Positions 26,260 through 39,900 of a stretch of DNA of 64,000 nt are shown one piece after another. A program made the position numbers and the translations under genes. Location: contig JAFGQN010000077.1 of NCBI GenBank assembly GCA_016935665.1, forward strand, positions 36,456 to 100,455. Direction: 5' to 3'. Source of the DNA: Deltaproteobacteria bacterium. Lineage in GTDB: Bacteria > Myxococcota_A > Polyangia > JAAYKL01. The notes below the pieces were generated by a model that did not search any database, was not told where the DNA came from, and saw only the letters and a program-made list of their open reading frames with translations. The stretch's first letter is position 1; each line of letters starts with the position of its first letter.

Positions 26260-29200
26260 ATGGCCCACAAAATATATCGCGAAATTCCTTACAATTATAC
26301 ATCCGCGGAGGACAAACGTATTGTTGAACTGCTGTTCTCCGAAGATATCTGGCAGCGACTGGACAACCTGCGCTCGGTCCGGAAATCCGGCCGTTCCGCA
26401 CGGTTATTACTTCGGATTATCGGCGAATTGTTTATTTATTTTCGTAACCCATACCTCTTTACCCATTTGTGCCGCTCTAAAAGTCGACGACATCATTTTT
26501 TTGCACAAACGGACCACGACCTGGGCATTATCCGTCGATTCGCGCAGGGTAACGGTGATGTCATAGCAGTCATTGCCGCGGTGGAAGAGAATCTCCAGCA
26601 GCTGAAAACGGACATCCGAAAAAGTCGACACCAGAATGAAAAGCTGGTTCGCGCGCTGGGTGGGGTGATTGGGAAGGAAAATGTGTCCATGAATCCCATG
26701 GCCATTATCTCCCATATTACAGACGCCACCGACTGGCGCCTGTACGCTCCGGTGGGCATCGCCCGCCCCTCCCTTTGTGACCAGATGCCCGCTCTGGTGC
26801 GGACAATTGTACAGCAGGGATATCAGATCATTGCCAGAGGCGCCGGGACAGGTTTGACTGGCGGAGCTGTACCGGCGGATTCGAAATGCATCGTCATAAA
26901 CACGGAGCGACTGAATCGAATATATCCCATTGAAAACAGGACACTGGATACCCCCGAGGGTTCTGTGGCATGCAAGGTGGTGCGTGTGGAAGCCGGGGCC
27001 ATCACTGAAAACGTCATGAAACACGCCGCCGCCGAAAAACTGGTGTTCGCATCGGACCCCACCAGTGCGTGGGCCTCCACCATCGGCGGAAACATTTCCG
27101 AAAATGCGGGAGGCAAAAGCGCTGTCAAATGGGGAACCACAATTGACAATGTACTATCGTTTAACATTGTCACCCCCAATGGTGAAACCCTGCTGGTGGA
27201 AAGAATCGCACACCCCCTTCGAAAAATAGTCCCAGGGGATACGGTGACGTTTCAGATTACCAACCGGGACAGACAGGTGGTCAAGCAGATTTCACTCCAA
27301 TCCGACGAAGTACGCAAGCCGGGTCTCTGGAAGGATATAACCAACAAAGCGCTGGGCGGCGTCCCTGGAATACAGAAAGAAGGCACCGATGGCATTATCA
27401 CCGAAGCCGTTTTCGTTCTGTACGACGCCTACCCCATTCGAAAAACGTTCTGTCTGGAATTTTTTGGCGACAATTTTAATGAGGCCAGCCGTGTCATTGA
27501 ACAGATTACCACAGCATTTTCACTGGAAGATGACGCCGCTCTGGTGGCACTGGAACACTTTGATGGCGAGTACATCAAGGCCATCCAGTACAAGGTGAAA
27601 TCAAACGTCTCCCACTCCCCCAAAGCGGTACTGCTTATTGACATGGCGGCGCATCATGAGACGGATTTGGAACTGGGTGAGAAAAAAATAACCACCATTA
27701 TTTCGAGAAGCGCATCCACCGAGGTTCACGTGGCGCAATCCCCAAAAGAAGCAGCCGCCTTCTGGCACGATCGCCATCAGTTGGGCGCCATTGCCAAACG
27801 AACCAACGCGTTCAAGCTCAATGAAGACATTGTGTTGCCCCTGAAGTCGCTCGCGCCGTTTACCGATTGGGTGGAGCGCATCAATCTGCGCGAGGAACGT
27901 TTCGTGCAAAACAAGGCCATCAACCAGCTTTTGGCACAGCTGCAAAGGGTACAGCAGCGCGCAGGCACTGTTGACATTTCGGAGAAGATTCCCGCATTGC
28001 TGAATCGATGCACATCGGCGGCGGCCGCACTCGCAGATGTTGCAGACACGCAGTTGCCGCTACGCACTGCCATGAGCATGCTGCGAAAGAATATCCAGGA
28101 CATCCTGAGTGGCTACGACAAATGGCAAAACACATTCTTTGCCATTCTCGACGATACTCTCAACACAGTTCTGGTGATGGCCACCCACATGCACGCGGGA
28201 GATGGCAATGTCCACGTCAATATTCCGGTATTCTCCAACGACGCGGAGATGATGGAACGGGCGGAACTGCTGGTGGACGAACTGATGGCCCAAACCATCG
28301 AACTGGGTGGTGTTGTCAGCGGCGAGCACGGCATTGGCATTACCAAAATCAAGTACCTGGACGACGATATAATCACATCGCTGAATCACCACCGGGCACA
28401 GTATGACCCGCAGCGCGTCATGAATCCGGGGAAGCTTGACAGTAAAACCATTTTGCAGCGTGTATTCACTCCGTCTTTCAATCTGCTCGAACTGGAAGCG
28501 CGAATCCTGAAGCGCGGTAAACTGGAAGAACTTGCCAATCACATCGCCCACTGTGTTCGCTGTGGCAAGTGCAAAGGAGACTGCTGTGTTTTTCATCCGC
28601 AGCAAAACCTGTACTTTCATCCCCGCAACAAGAATCTGGCCATCGGTGCACTCATTGAAGCCATCCTGTTTGATGCGCAACGGAACCGGGATACCGAATT
28701 TGAACTCCTCAGGGAACTGGAGGAAATCGCCGACCACTGCACCATCTGTCACAAGTGCGCCAAACCATGCCCCGTTGATATTGATACCGGCGAAATCTCC
28801 ATTCTGGAGCGCAATCTGCTGGAAGAGAGAGGCATTAAACACTCGGCCTCGGCAACGAAATTGACGCTTAGATATTTATCTTCCACATCGGGGGCGTTCA
28901 ATTCACTTGTGCATGGCAGCGTGCTGTTCATGGGCAGCCGTATGCAGGCCCTGGCGACCGCGCTGACGAAGCCACTTCGAAAAATTAAACCATTGGCACA
29001 AACCTATCCGCTGCAGTTGCTGGATGCGCCCATGTTGCCGGCGCCAATGAAGACCCTGCGCGATGTTCTGCCCGCGTGCGGACCGAACCAGGTGCTGGTG
29101 TTCGAAGGAGACGAATCATCGGAAACCACAGTCTTCTACTTTCCTGGCTGTGGCTCCGAACGGATGACCGCAGACATTTCGCTGGCAGCGCTGTTCCTTC

Positions 29201-29862
29201 TGTTAAATGCGGGCCATCGGGTCATTTTGCCACCGCCGTTCCTGTGCTGTGGATTTCCCATCAGTGTCAATGCCAAGCGGGAATTCCACAATCGGCTGGT
29301 TTTGAGAGATACGATTATCCTCAGTCAGATCCGCGAAATGTTCAGCTATCTGGATTTCGCCGCAGTGGCCATCACCTGCGGAACGTGCAAAGAAGCACTG
29401 GAACAAATGGGAATTGGCGCCATTTTCAAAGCGCCCATCCAGGATGTAATGGCCATCATGGATATTCAGGTCGCAAACGCAGCGGGGAGCGTGTTGTACC
29501 ACCGCCCCTGCCATGACTCGCTGGAAGACGCCGGCCCTGAGATTATTGAACGCATGGGATGTTCAGTGTCCACCATCCCCCACTGTTGTGCAGAAGCAGG
29601 CACACTCGCGCTCAGCAGACCCGACATCTCGGCTGCCATGCGTGCAAAAAAGCGCGCGGCCATCGAGTCGGTGCTGTCCCAGACAGGTGCCCGTTCCATT
29701 TTGACCAATTGCCCTTCGTGCGTCCAGGGACTGGGAAAGCAGCGTTCGTTGGGAATCCAGGCCACCCACATGACCGTCTACGCAGCCATGCAGGTGGGCG
29801 GCAAGGACTGGAAGAAGCAACTTCTGGCACGTTTGAAACAATATGAACGCGTGACGGTATGA
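26260..29862 (+). CDS. DUF3683 / FAD-linked oxidase (GlcD-like) / 4Fe-4S ferredoxin / CCG-domain (GlcF-like) fused oxidoreductase
   Basis: 1200 aa; N-terminal DUF3683-like segment, FAD_binding_4 (ARGAGTGLTGGAVP), FAD-oxidase C (HMHAGDGNVHVNIPV...SGEHGIGITKIKYL), CVRCGKCKGDCC, CTICHKCAKPCP, CCG motifs (CGSERM...CCGFPIS; HRPCHDS...CCAEAG). Confidence 0.9.
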   Translation: MAHKIYREIPYNYTSAEDKRIVELLFSEDIWQRLDNLRSVRKSGRSARLLLRIIGELFIYFRNPYLFTHLCRSKSRRHHFFAQTDHDLGIIRRFAQGNGDVIAVIAAVEENLQQLKTDIRKSRHQNEKLVRALGGVIGKENVSMNPMAIISHITDATDWRLYAPVGIARPSLCDQMPALVRTIVQQGYQIIARGAGTGLTGGAVPADSKCIVINTERLNRIYPIENRTLDTPEGSVACKVVRVEAGAITENVMKHAAAEKLVFASDPTSAWASTIGGNISENAGGKSAVKWGTTIDNVLSFNIVTPNGETLLVERIAHPLRKIVPGDTVTFQITNRDRQVVKQISLQSDEVRKPGLWKDITNKALGGVPGIQKEGTDGIITEAVFVLYDAYPIRKTFCLEFFGDNFNEASRVIEQITTAFSLEDDAALVALEHFDGEYIKAIQYKVKSNVSHSPKAVLLIDMAAHHETDLELGEKKITTIISRSASTEVHVAQSPKEAAAFWHDRHQLGAIAKRTNAFKLNEDIVLPLKSLAPFTDWVERINLREERFVQNKAINQLLAQLQRVQQRAGTVDISEKIPALLNRCTSAAAALADVADTQLPLRTAMSMLRKNIQDILSGYDKWQNTFFAILDDTLNTVLVMATHMHAGDGNVHVNIPVFSNDAEMMERAELLVDELMAQTIELGGVVSGEHGIGITKIKYLDDDIITSLNHHRAQYDPQRVMNPGKLDSKTILQRVFTPSFNLLELEARILKRGKLEELANHIAHCVRCGKCKGDCCVFHPQQNLYFHPRNKNLAIGALIEAILFDAQRNRDTEFELLRELEEIADHCTICHKCAKPCPVDIDTGEISILERNLLEERGIKHSASATKLTLRYLSSTSGAFNSLVHGSVLFMGSRMQALATALTKPLRKIKPLAQTYPLQLLDAPMLPAPMKTLRDVLPACGPNQVLVFEGDESSETTVFYFPGCGSERMTADISLAALFLLLNAGHRVILPPPFLCCGFPISVNAKREFHNRLVLRDTIILSQIREMFSYLDFAAVAITCGTCKEALEQMGIGAIFKAPIQDVMAIMDIQVANAAGSVLYHRPCHDSLEDAGPEIIERMGCSVSTIPHCCAEAGTLALSRPDISAAMRAKKRAAIESVLSQTGARSILTNCPSCVQGLGKQRSLGIQATHMTVYAAMQVGGKDWKKQLLARLKQYERVTV

Positions 29863-29884
29863 CCATATACCCGGGTGCACCATC

Positions 29885-31423
29885 GTGACTGACCAGATAT
29901 CCAGAGTTGTGTTGACCGCCATCAATGCCAAATACATACACAGTTCGCTGTCGTCGAGATACCTGCTTGCAAATCTGGGTGAGTTTGAACCGGCAACGGA
30001 ATTTCTGGAGTTTACCATTCTGGAACGCGCCCAGGACATTGCGGAACAGATTCTTGTCAAGCAGCCGGATTGCATTATTTTTTCCTGTTACATCTGGAAC
30101 ATCACACTCACCGAAGAAGTGGTCTGCATCATCAGAGCAGTGAGGCCGCAAACCCTTATTGTTCTGGGAGGACCTGAAGTCTCGTACCCGGAGTATGCAC
30201 CAGCTGTCAATGCTAAGGCCAATCACGTTATCTGTGGCGAAGGAGAAGAGGCCCTGCCGAACCTGTTGCGCTCGCTCAACGCTGGGCTGCCGGTTGCCCA
30301 CACCATTTTTGCCAGTCCGGTGGCCCTCTGTGACATCGCATTGCCCTATCATCTCTATTCTGATGCAGATATTGCGCATCGTATAATTTATGTGGAATCG
30401 TCGCGCGGGTGCGCGTACGGTTGTGAATTCTGTCTATCCAGTCTGGATGAAAAAGTACGACATTTCGACTCTGCACGAGTGATTGAAGCGCTGGATAGGC
30501 TCTGGCAGCGCGGCGTCCGGCAGTTCAAATTCATTGACAGAACAATTCATTTTTCAAAGGCCAAACCAATCCTTCGTTTTTTTCTGGATCGCCTTTGCCC
30601 CGAACTTTTTCTCCACTTCGAAATTGTCCCTGATCGCATCACCGATTCTCTGATTGAGCTGCTTCAATCCTTCCCCGATGGCGCAGTACAACTGGAAGCG
30701 GGCGTCCAAACAATGAACCCGGATGTTTCCTGCAGTATTGGACGCCGGCAGAATATGGAAAAAACGGTGCGCAATATTCGCCGTATTGTCGAGGAAACAG
30801 GGGTTCACATCCATTCGGACCTGGTGGTGGGGCTTCCAGGAGAAACCATGGAGAGTCTGGCAGAGGGATTCAATTGTTTGCTGGACACCGGTGTACACGA
30901 AATACAGGTAGGCATTCTCAAACGCCTGCGAGGTGCACCTATTGACCGCCATACACTGGAATCGGGAATGATTTACCGGGAAACACCGCCGTATGACATT
31001 CTGCAGAATGCGCACATTTCATTTATGGATATGCAGCGACTCAAGCGCTTCAGTCGATACTTTGATATTGTAGTCAATAACGGAAACTTCAAGTTCACCG
31101 CGCCTCTTATATGGAAGGATCGCTCCCCATTTTATGGTTTTCTGGCGTTTTCCGACTGGCTTTTCGAACAATCTGAACGGACTGCCGGAATTGCGCTGGA
31201 CCGACTGGCAGAATATCTTTTTGATTATCTGGTCACCGTGCAGCTCATGGACAGTAGCCATTGCGCGAATACGCTGCGCGACGACTATGCGGCCAACGGG
31301 CGGCCACGTCTGCCCAAATGTGTTAGAGAATTTGCCAGTACGCCACAAAACGCATATTCTGAGTCGATGAAAAAACAAAAGGCATCTGGAATTCCGGAGC
31401 GACAGAGACGACACAGGCAATGA
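29885..31423 (+). CDS. B12-binding domain radical SAM protein (DUF4080-like)
   Basis: 512 aa (GTG start); B12-binding-like N-terminus (IIFSCYIWN...LGGPEVSYPE), radical SAM motif ESSRGCAYGCEFCLSSLD. Confidence 0.88.
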   Translation: MTDQISRVVLTAINAKYIHSSLSSRYLLANLGEFEPATEFLEFTILERAQDIAEQILVKQPDCIIFSCYIWNITLTEEVVCIIRAVRPQTLIVLGGPEVSYPEYAPAVNAKANHVICGEGEEALPNLLRSLNAGLPVAHTIFASPVALCDIALPYHLYSDADIAHRIIYVESSRGCAYGCEFCLSSLDEKVRHFDSARVIEALDRLWQRGVRQFKFIDRTIHFSKAKPILRFFLDRLCPELFLHFEIVPDRITDSLIELLQSFPDGAVQLEAGVQTMNPDVSCSIGRRQNMEKTVRNIRRIVEETGVHIHSDLVVGLPGETMESLAEGFNCLLDTGVHEIQVGILKRLRGAPIDRHTLESGMIYRETPPYDILQNAHISFMDMQRLKRFSRYFDIVVNNGNFKFTAPLIWKDRSPFYGFLAFSDWLFEQSERTAGIALDRLAEYLFDYLVTVQLMDSSHCANTLRDDYAANGRPRLPKCVREFASTPQNAYSESMKKQKASGIPERQRRHRQ

Positions 31424-31725
31424 AGTACTTTGTAGCAGACACCTCGTCAGAAATGGGCATTCGGCAACTGGGGGAAGAAAAAGTAACGCTGCTCGCAAAC
31501 GGTGCGCTCCAATACCGTCACCCGCAAACAGGAGAACTGCGAACTGTGGATTCTGAATTGTGGGCAACGGACTGGGATAAAACCGCCATGGGCGCCTACA
31601 ATCAGTTAAACGATGCCATTGCAAAAGTGGAATCTCAACTTGAGCGCCTGAAATGCACGAGGGAGGAACTGGTTCAAAGCTCTCCCCGATTGCAGCGCAT
31701 CGCCAAACAGTTAAAGCTGTTCTAA
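31420..31725 (+). CDS. Hypothetical protein, translationally coupled to the radical SAM gene
   Basis: 101 aa ORF; ATG overlaps the upstream stop by 4 bp (ATGA); coiled-coil-like C-terminus. Confidence 0.6.
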   Translation: MKYFVADTSSEMGIRQLGEEKVTLLANGALQYRHPQTGELRTVDSELWATDWDKTAMGAYNQLNDAIAKVESQLERLKCTREELVQSSPRLQRIAKQLKLF

Positions 31726-31767
31726 CATCTATCAATAGTTCAGGCGATTGTCACAAGGCGTGCATTG

Positions 31768-32874
31768 TCAGAACTGAATCTGGTAGATAAAACCGCCGTA
31801 GTCCGGCGAAAGCTGAGGAAGGAATGCACTCTCCAACGCTCGAGCGCGAGCCGTTTTCTTTTTAGACACAACCATCAGCAGCGGCGCAGCGGTCATTGCA
31901 GCAATCCCCAGAACCAACAGACCAACAGACCCTTTTTTCATGTCTTCCTGATCGCTTTCCTTCTGCTCCAGATCTTCTGCACAACCTGAGTTGACATTGC
32001 CAGTACAAACGATTTTGTCATTCTCATCTTTTTGCCTTTTCGCGGCCCAAAGCCCCAGCCCGCCCAGGGTTGCAATGCCGGCACCGACGCCCAGCGTAAT
32101 CCATCCGGCAATTTTGAATTTTTTGGATTGCCGATGGTACGCTCTGATTTTCGCTTCTTTGCGAATTTTCTCAACATCATCTTTGGGGGCGACGACAGCC
32201 GGTTTCGCCACATTGACCTCTTCTGTCTTTCCGAGACGAACGACCAGAGTTTCCTGACCACCCACCACGATTTTCTGCGATTCCAAAAGCGTATCGCCAT
32301 CCCGAAGTTCGATGACGTGTTCCTGGCTGGCGGCCACACGCAGACGCCCCACCAGAGGCGTAGTCCCTCGAACTATTCCATCCACCACCACCTGGTAGCC
32401 GTTTGGCGCCTCCAATTCAATGGCGCCAACAATCAGCCGCAATCGCTCCACTTCACGCAACACTTCATCTCTGCGTGCCACAGGGATTTCATCACCACCT
32501 TCGGTCAGATATTTTTCAAATGCCGCAATAGCAAGCCCCTGCCTTTTTGCGGACGCTTCCGCCTGGCCAATGTTGTACAACAACTTCCATGATGGTTTGA
32601 GCAAATAGGCTTCATTGAATTTTCGGGCAGACGCGTCAAACTTCCGATCCTTGTACAAAATGGTCGCTTCGGTGAACGCCGCTCGAGCAACTGCTTCCGC
32701 TGAATCCTCGGAAACAGCATCCACACTATCCGCAGACGCTGTGTCCCCTGTCGTATTCTGCTCACCTGTCTCTGATAGTGTCACATCTTCTCCCCCCTCA
32801 TCGGCGCGAACAGTGTTGACCCCCCAAAGGCTCAAACACATCAAACAGACAATAAGAATGTTTTTGTTTTGCAT
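31768..32874 (-). CDS. Secreted TPR-like / PEGA-domain protein
   Basis: Signal peptide (MQNKNILIVCLMCLSLWGVNTVRA); TPR-like ATILYKDRKFDASARKFNEAYLLKPSWKLLYNIGQAEAS; PEGA-like YQVVVDGIVRGTTPLVGRLRVAAS; C-terminal TM segments. Confidence 0.7.
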   Translation of the reverse strand: MQNKNILIVCLMCLSLWGVNTVRADEGGEDVTLSETGEQNTTGDTASADSVDAVSEDSAEAVARAAFTEATILYKDRKFDASARKFNEAYLLKPSWKLLYNIGQAEASAKRQGLAIAAFEKYLTEGGDEIPVARRDEVLREVERLRLIVGAIELEAPNGYQVVVDGIVRGTTPLVGRLRVAASQEHVIELRDGDTLLESQKIVVGGQETLVVRLGKTEEVNVAKPAVVAPKDDVEKIRKEAKIRAYHRQSKKFKIAGWITLGVGAGIATLGGLGLWAAKRQKDENDKIVCTGNVNSGCAEDLEQKESDQEDMKKGSVGLLVLGIAAMTAAPLLMVVSKKKTARARALESAFLPQLSPDYGGFIYQIQF

Positions 32875-33136
32875 ATGTTCCTTTTCCATCCAATCAAATT
32901 TAAACTTTTAGTTGATGCAATTTTATGCCTATTTTCGTTTTGGGCCAAGTCATTCAACGACAATTCTCACAGAAAAATATCAGGATGCATCCTGAATTAT
33001 AAACACAGCCTGTACATGCCATTCAATTGATCCGCTATAGATATCTTGTTGTTAAGGAAGGTTCGATTCCACGAAACAACGCGTTTTCTAATAATTCAGA
33101 GAGGGATTGATTTATGGGGAAAAACGAAGTCGAAAG

Positions 33137-35320
<2,184 letters not shown>

Positions 35321-35545
35321 GTTAATTTAGCCTTTCCTTTCCACAAACAACAGTCTGCGTGCATTAAGGTACACAATTATTTGCCGGTATTATTCAGGAT
35401 GTAGGACCGAACACGTAAGGGCCGTTACGCGTTCAGCAAAATTCAAACGAAACTTGTATAAGTGTTCTGAATAGTCCCGTCAAGAGTTTTGAATGAAGAA
35501 ATCGGGCTTTCGGCGAAAAGAATTTACGCAGACGAAGAAAGAAAG

Positions 35546-36967
35546 TCAGCCTTTTGTCAGATACCGATCGATGGCATCCGCAACGAGACGCCCCTGCTTA
35601 ATGGCTCTTAGTACCAGAGATGCCCCCATTACCGTATCTCCAGCGGCAAACACCGATTCATTGGAAGTTTGGAACTCATCGGAAACCACAACGTTGCCAC
35701 GGCCATCAAGCGCGAGATTCAAATCATCAATCAGCCCCGCATGCACCGGATGCACAAAACCCATTGCCAGCAGAACCAAATCCGCTTTCAGCTCGAATTC
35801 GCTGTTGGGCACCTCGTTCATCACCCATCTGCCATCCTCTTTAACCCAGTCCACTTTCACGCATTTCAAAGCTCTAACAGCGCCTTTTTCCGCAATGAAT
35901 TCTTTGGTCAATACGCTCCATTTGCGATCACATCCTTCCAGATGCGAAGAGGAATTGCGCATAATTTTTGGCCATTCCGGCCAGTGATTCTCCGGGTCGG
36001 TCCCCTCTGGTGGTTTGGGTAGAATTTCAATCTGTGTCACTGATGACGCCTTTTGTCGCAACGATGTCCCCACACAGTCGCTACCGGTGTCACCGCCACC
36101 AATAACAACCACATGTTTATCGCTAGCCAGAATGTCCGGCTCGCTAAACACTTCGTTCGAAACGCGCTTGTTCTGTTGGCTCAAGAATTCCATTGCCATG
36201 AAGATACCGTTGGCCTCGCGTCCGGGAACGGGTAAGTCGCGGGGTTGTCCTGCCCCAATTGCAATACAGGTCACATCAAACATTTTTTGCAGGTATCTCG
36301 CTGAAATGTCCTCCCCAACTTCCACACCCGAACGGAACACAACGCCCTCGGCTTCCATTTGCTTCAGTCGTCTGTCGATGACATATTTATCCAATTTAAA
36401 ATCGGGAATACCGTACCGAAGCAAACCGCCAATTTTTTCATCTTTTTCGAAAACGGTCACATCGTGACCGAAACGCGCCAATTGCTGCGCAGCCGCGAGC
36501 CCCGCTGGACCTGACCCCACCACTGCAATCCGCTTTCCGGTTTTTTCTTTCGCAGTCAGAGGAACCACCCAACCTTCCTCAAATGCACGCTCCGCAATCT
36601 GGCACTCGATGTGGCGAATCAATACTGGCTCCTGGTGCACATTTAAAGTACAGGCCATTTCACACGGCGCGGGGCAGATGCGACCCGTGAATTCAGGAAA
36701 ATTATTTGTGGAATGAAGTGTTTCCGAGGCCATTTTCCACTGCCCTCTGTAAACGAGATCGTTCCAATCGGGAATACGGTTGTCCAGCGAGCAACCCGCG
36801 CCCTGACAAAATGGAATACCGCAATCCATACATCTGGAAGCCTGCGTTGTTAAATCATCGGGAGTTAAAAAAACTTCAACTTCCTGATAATCCTGAACCC
36901 GCTCCGCTACCGGTCGGTAGGAGACACTCTTTCTCTTATGTGTTATAAAACCCTTGGGATCACCCAC
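35546..36967 (-). CDS. gltD: Glutamate synthase small subunit
   Basis: GTG start at 36967 after AGGAGG; VGDPKGFITHKRKSVSYRPV; CxxC motifs SRCMDCGIPFCQGAGC; NAD(P)/FAD Rossmann motifs (VVGSGPAGLAAAQQLARFGHDVTVFE). Overlaps the gltB stop. Confidence 0.95.
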   Translation of the reverse strand: MGDPKGFITHKRKSVSYRPVAERVQDYQEVEVFLTPDDLTTQASRCMDCGIPFCQGAGCSLDNRIPDWNDLVYRGQWKMASETLHSTNNFPEFTGRICPAPCEMACTLNVHQEPVLIRHIECQIAERAFEEGWVVPLTAKEKTGKRIAVVGSGPAGLAAAQQLARFGHDVTVFEKDEKIGGLLRYGIPDFKLDKYVIDRRLKQMEAEGVVFRSGVEVGEDISARYLQKMFDVTCIAIGAGQPRDLPVPGREANGIFMAMEFLSQQNKRVSNEVFSEPDILASDKHVVVIGGGDTGSDCVGTSLRQKASSVTQIEILPKPPEGTDPENHWPEWPKIMRNSSSHLEGCDRKWSVLTKEFIAEKGAVRALKCVKVDWVKEDGRWVMNEVPNSEFELKADLVLLAMGFVHPVHAGLIDDLNLALDGRGNVVVSDEFQTSNESVFAAGDTVMGASLVLRAIKQGRLVADAIDRYLTKG

Positions 36968-39900
36968 GGAACACCTCCTCTGTAAGAGAAGTGCTGTCTG
37001 CATTTCTCTCTTCTGCTTCTCTCATTCGCTGCAAGACTTTTGCATATTCAACAGGCATCACTTTCACGAAGCGGCCGATCATATCGTCCCATTTTTCAAG
37101 AATCCATTCCGCACGCCGACTGCCGGTCCACTTATGATGTTTTTCAATCAGTGAACGCAACAGAGTCACATCTTCCACGCGCCATACATTCTCGAGATCA
37201 ACCATCTCCAGGTTGCAGTTGGTGTCGAACAGTTCCATTTCGTCGAAAACATAGGCCACTCCGCCACTCATACCTGCCGCAAAGTTACAGCCCGTCGTGC
37301 CAAGCACCACAGCAGTCCCCCCGGTCATGTATTCACAGCCATGGTCGCCAACCCCTTCCACCACAGCAGTCACGCCGCTGTTACGTACGCAGAATCGCTC
37401 GCCAGCCACGCCATTGAGGAACGCTTCTCCTCTTGTAGCGCCGTAGAAAAGCGCGTTGCCCACTGCAATATTCTGATGCGCAATGTACCTTGCAGCAGCA
37501 GGTGTTTTAACGATGATACGGCCGCCACACAGGCCCTTGCCCAGATAGTCATTCGTATCGCCTTCCAGGTTGAGCGTGATACCAGGCGCCAGGAACGCAC
37601 CGAAACTTTGACCGGCAGTGCCCGTGGCGTTGACCATAATAGTATCATCCGGGAGCCCCTTGGGGCCGTGCGCCAGAACCACTTTGTTACTCAAAATGGT
37701 ACCCACGGTTCGATTCACATTTCGAAGTTTCACATTAATGTTAACCTTGTCGCCCTTCTCAATGGCTGGCAGCGCCTGTTCAATGAGATTCCAGTCAATA
37801 TGGTCACCCAGTTTGTACGGCTGTTCCGTGAGCAGACGGGTACCGGTTCCCTCCGGTACTTTGGGTTGATGCAGAATCGCTGACAAATCCAATCCCTGTG
37901 TTTTATAATGATCCAGTGCTGTATTCATTTCCAGCAATTCAGAATGTCCAATCAAATCTTCGAATTTTCGAATTCCCAGCTGCGCCATCAGTCGGCGCAC
38001 TTCTTCGGCCAGGAACATAAAATAACGCGTGATATATTCCGGTTTTCCATGGAAACGGGCGCGAAGTTCCGGAATCTGAGTGGCAATACCATACGAACAA
38101 GTGCCGATGTGACACTTGCGCAACAGTGTACATCCCATGCAAACGAGTACAGCTGTTCCGAAACCAAACTGCTCAGCTCCCAGTAACGCACCAATCACTA
38201 CATCTCGTCCGGTCTTCATTCCTCCGTCCGCCTGCAGGCGCGTCCGATCCCGCAGCTTGTTCATCACCATCACCTGCTGCGCTTCGGCAATGCCGAGCTC
38301 CCATGGACAACCCGCATGTTTGATTGAAGACAGTGGGCTGGCGCCAGTGCCACCGTCGTGGCTGCTGATGAGGACTTCATCCGCGTTACCTTTGGCCACG
38401 CCTGCGGCAATCGTTCCAACACCCACTTCAGACACCAGTTTTACAGAAACCTTGGCCCCGGGATTGGCGCATTTCAAATCAAAAATAAGCTGTGCCAAAT
38501 CCTCAATCGAGTAAATATCATGATGCGGTGGCGGAGAAATTAAAGTAACTCCTGGCGTGGAATAACGCAATCTGGCAATTTCATCGGAGACTTTGTATCC
38601 TGGGAGCTGGCCCCCCTCACCGGGTTTCGCCCCCTGAGCCATCTTAATCTGAATTTCTTTGGCGTGGGCCAGATAGTTGATTGTCACACCAAATCGACCG
38701 CTGGCCACCTGTTTAATGGCGCTGTTTTTGGAATCCCCATTGGCTTCGGGAACGTATCGCTTCTCGTCCTCTCCGCCCTCACCTGTATTGCTCATACCAC
38801 CAATTCGGTTCATAGCCACAGCCATACATTCGTGGGCTTCGGCACTGATGGAACCATGGCTGATGGCGCCTGTGCAGAATCGTTTAACAATCGATTCTGC
38901 CGATTCGACTTCATCAAGCGGTATAGCATCCGTCTTCTTGAATTCGAACAAACCGCGAATGGTGTTCAACGCTTTGGATTCATCGTTACAAGCCAGGGCA
39001 TATTCATCGTATGCTTTTTGGTCGTCGTTGAATACTGCATGCTGCAATTTGGAAATGGTCGTGGGATTCCACTTGTGGCCTTCGCCATCGTTACGATAGT
39101 GATACCGCCCACCGTGCTCCAAATCCATCTCCCCGGGACGCGGATCCGTGTACCCTCTCTTGTGCCGGCGGATCACATCTGTAGCGATGTGATCCATGCC
39201 AACGCCACCAATACGAGACGTAATGCCGGGGAAGAACCCATCAATAAAACTGCGATTGAGGCCGATGGCTTCAAACAATTGCGCTGTATGATAGCTGCGC
39301 AGGGTGCTGATGCCCATCTTACTCATGGTTTTCAAAATGCCCTTCTTGATGGCACTGATGTAGTTGTCGACTATTTTTGAGGCGGTCATGTTCTCAGGAA
39401 TATCGCCCTGCTCCTGCAACTGCATGTACGCTTCAAAAACCATGTATGGATTTACCGCGTTGGCGCCGCACCCTGTCAACAGACAGAAATGCATTACTTC
39501 GCGAGGCTCTCCACTTTCCACAATAATCCCAGCCTGACTGCGCAGATGCTTTTCAATCAGCTGATTGTGAAGGTAGCTGGTTGCCAGCAGGGAGGGAATC
39601 GGCGCTTTGCTGTTAGAAACGCCACGGTCACTGACGATAATCAGGGACGCATCGTTGGAAATGGCTTCCACTGCGCTGTCGATCATCTTCTCCAGACCAT
39701 CCTTCAAAGCTTTTTCTGGATCTTCAGATGTTGCGTCAAATAACGCGTCGACTGTAAACACCTTAAAATCATCCCGATTCACCTGGCGAAGATGTTTAAT
39801 GTCTTCGTTGGTCAAAATAGGATGAGGCAGCTTCAACTGCTTGCAATGCTCAGGTGTCTCCTCCAGCAGGTTGCGTCTGCGCCCTGTAAAGCTCATCAGG

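Noticed and set aside
26407-28842. Long antisense ORFs opposite the DUF3683 oxidoreductase (and similar ones opposite ftsZ, gltB, hydB)
   Set aside because: Shadow ORFs on the reverse of strongly coding GC-rich genes; no domain content.
33056-33075. tRNA T-arm-like string GGTTCGATTCC
   Set aside because: The flanking bases do not form a 5-bp T stem and no acceptor, anticodon or D arms can be drawn around it.
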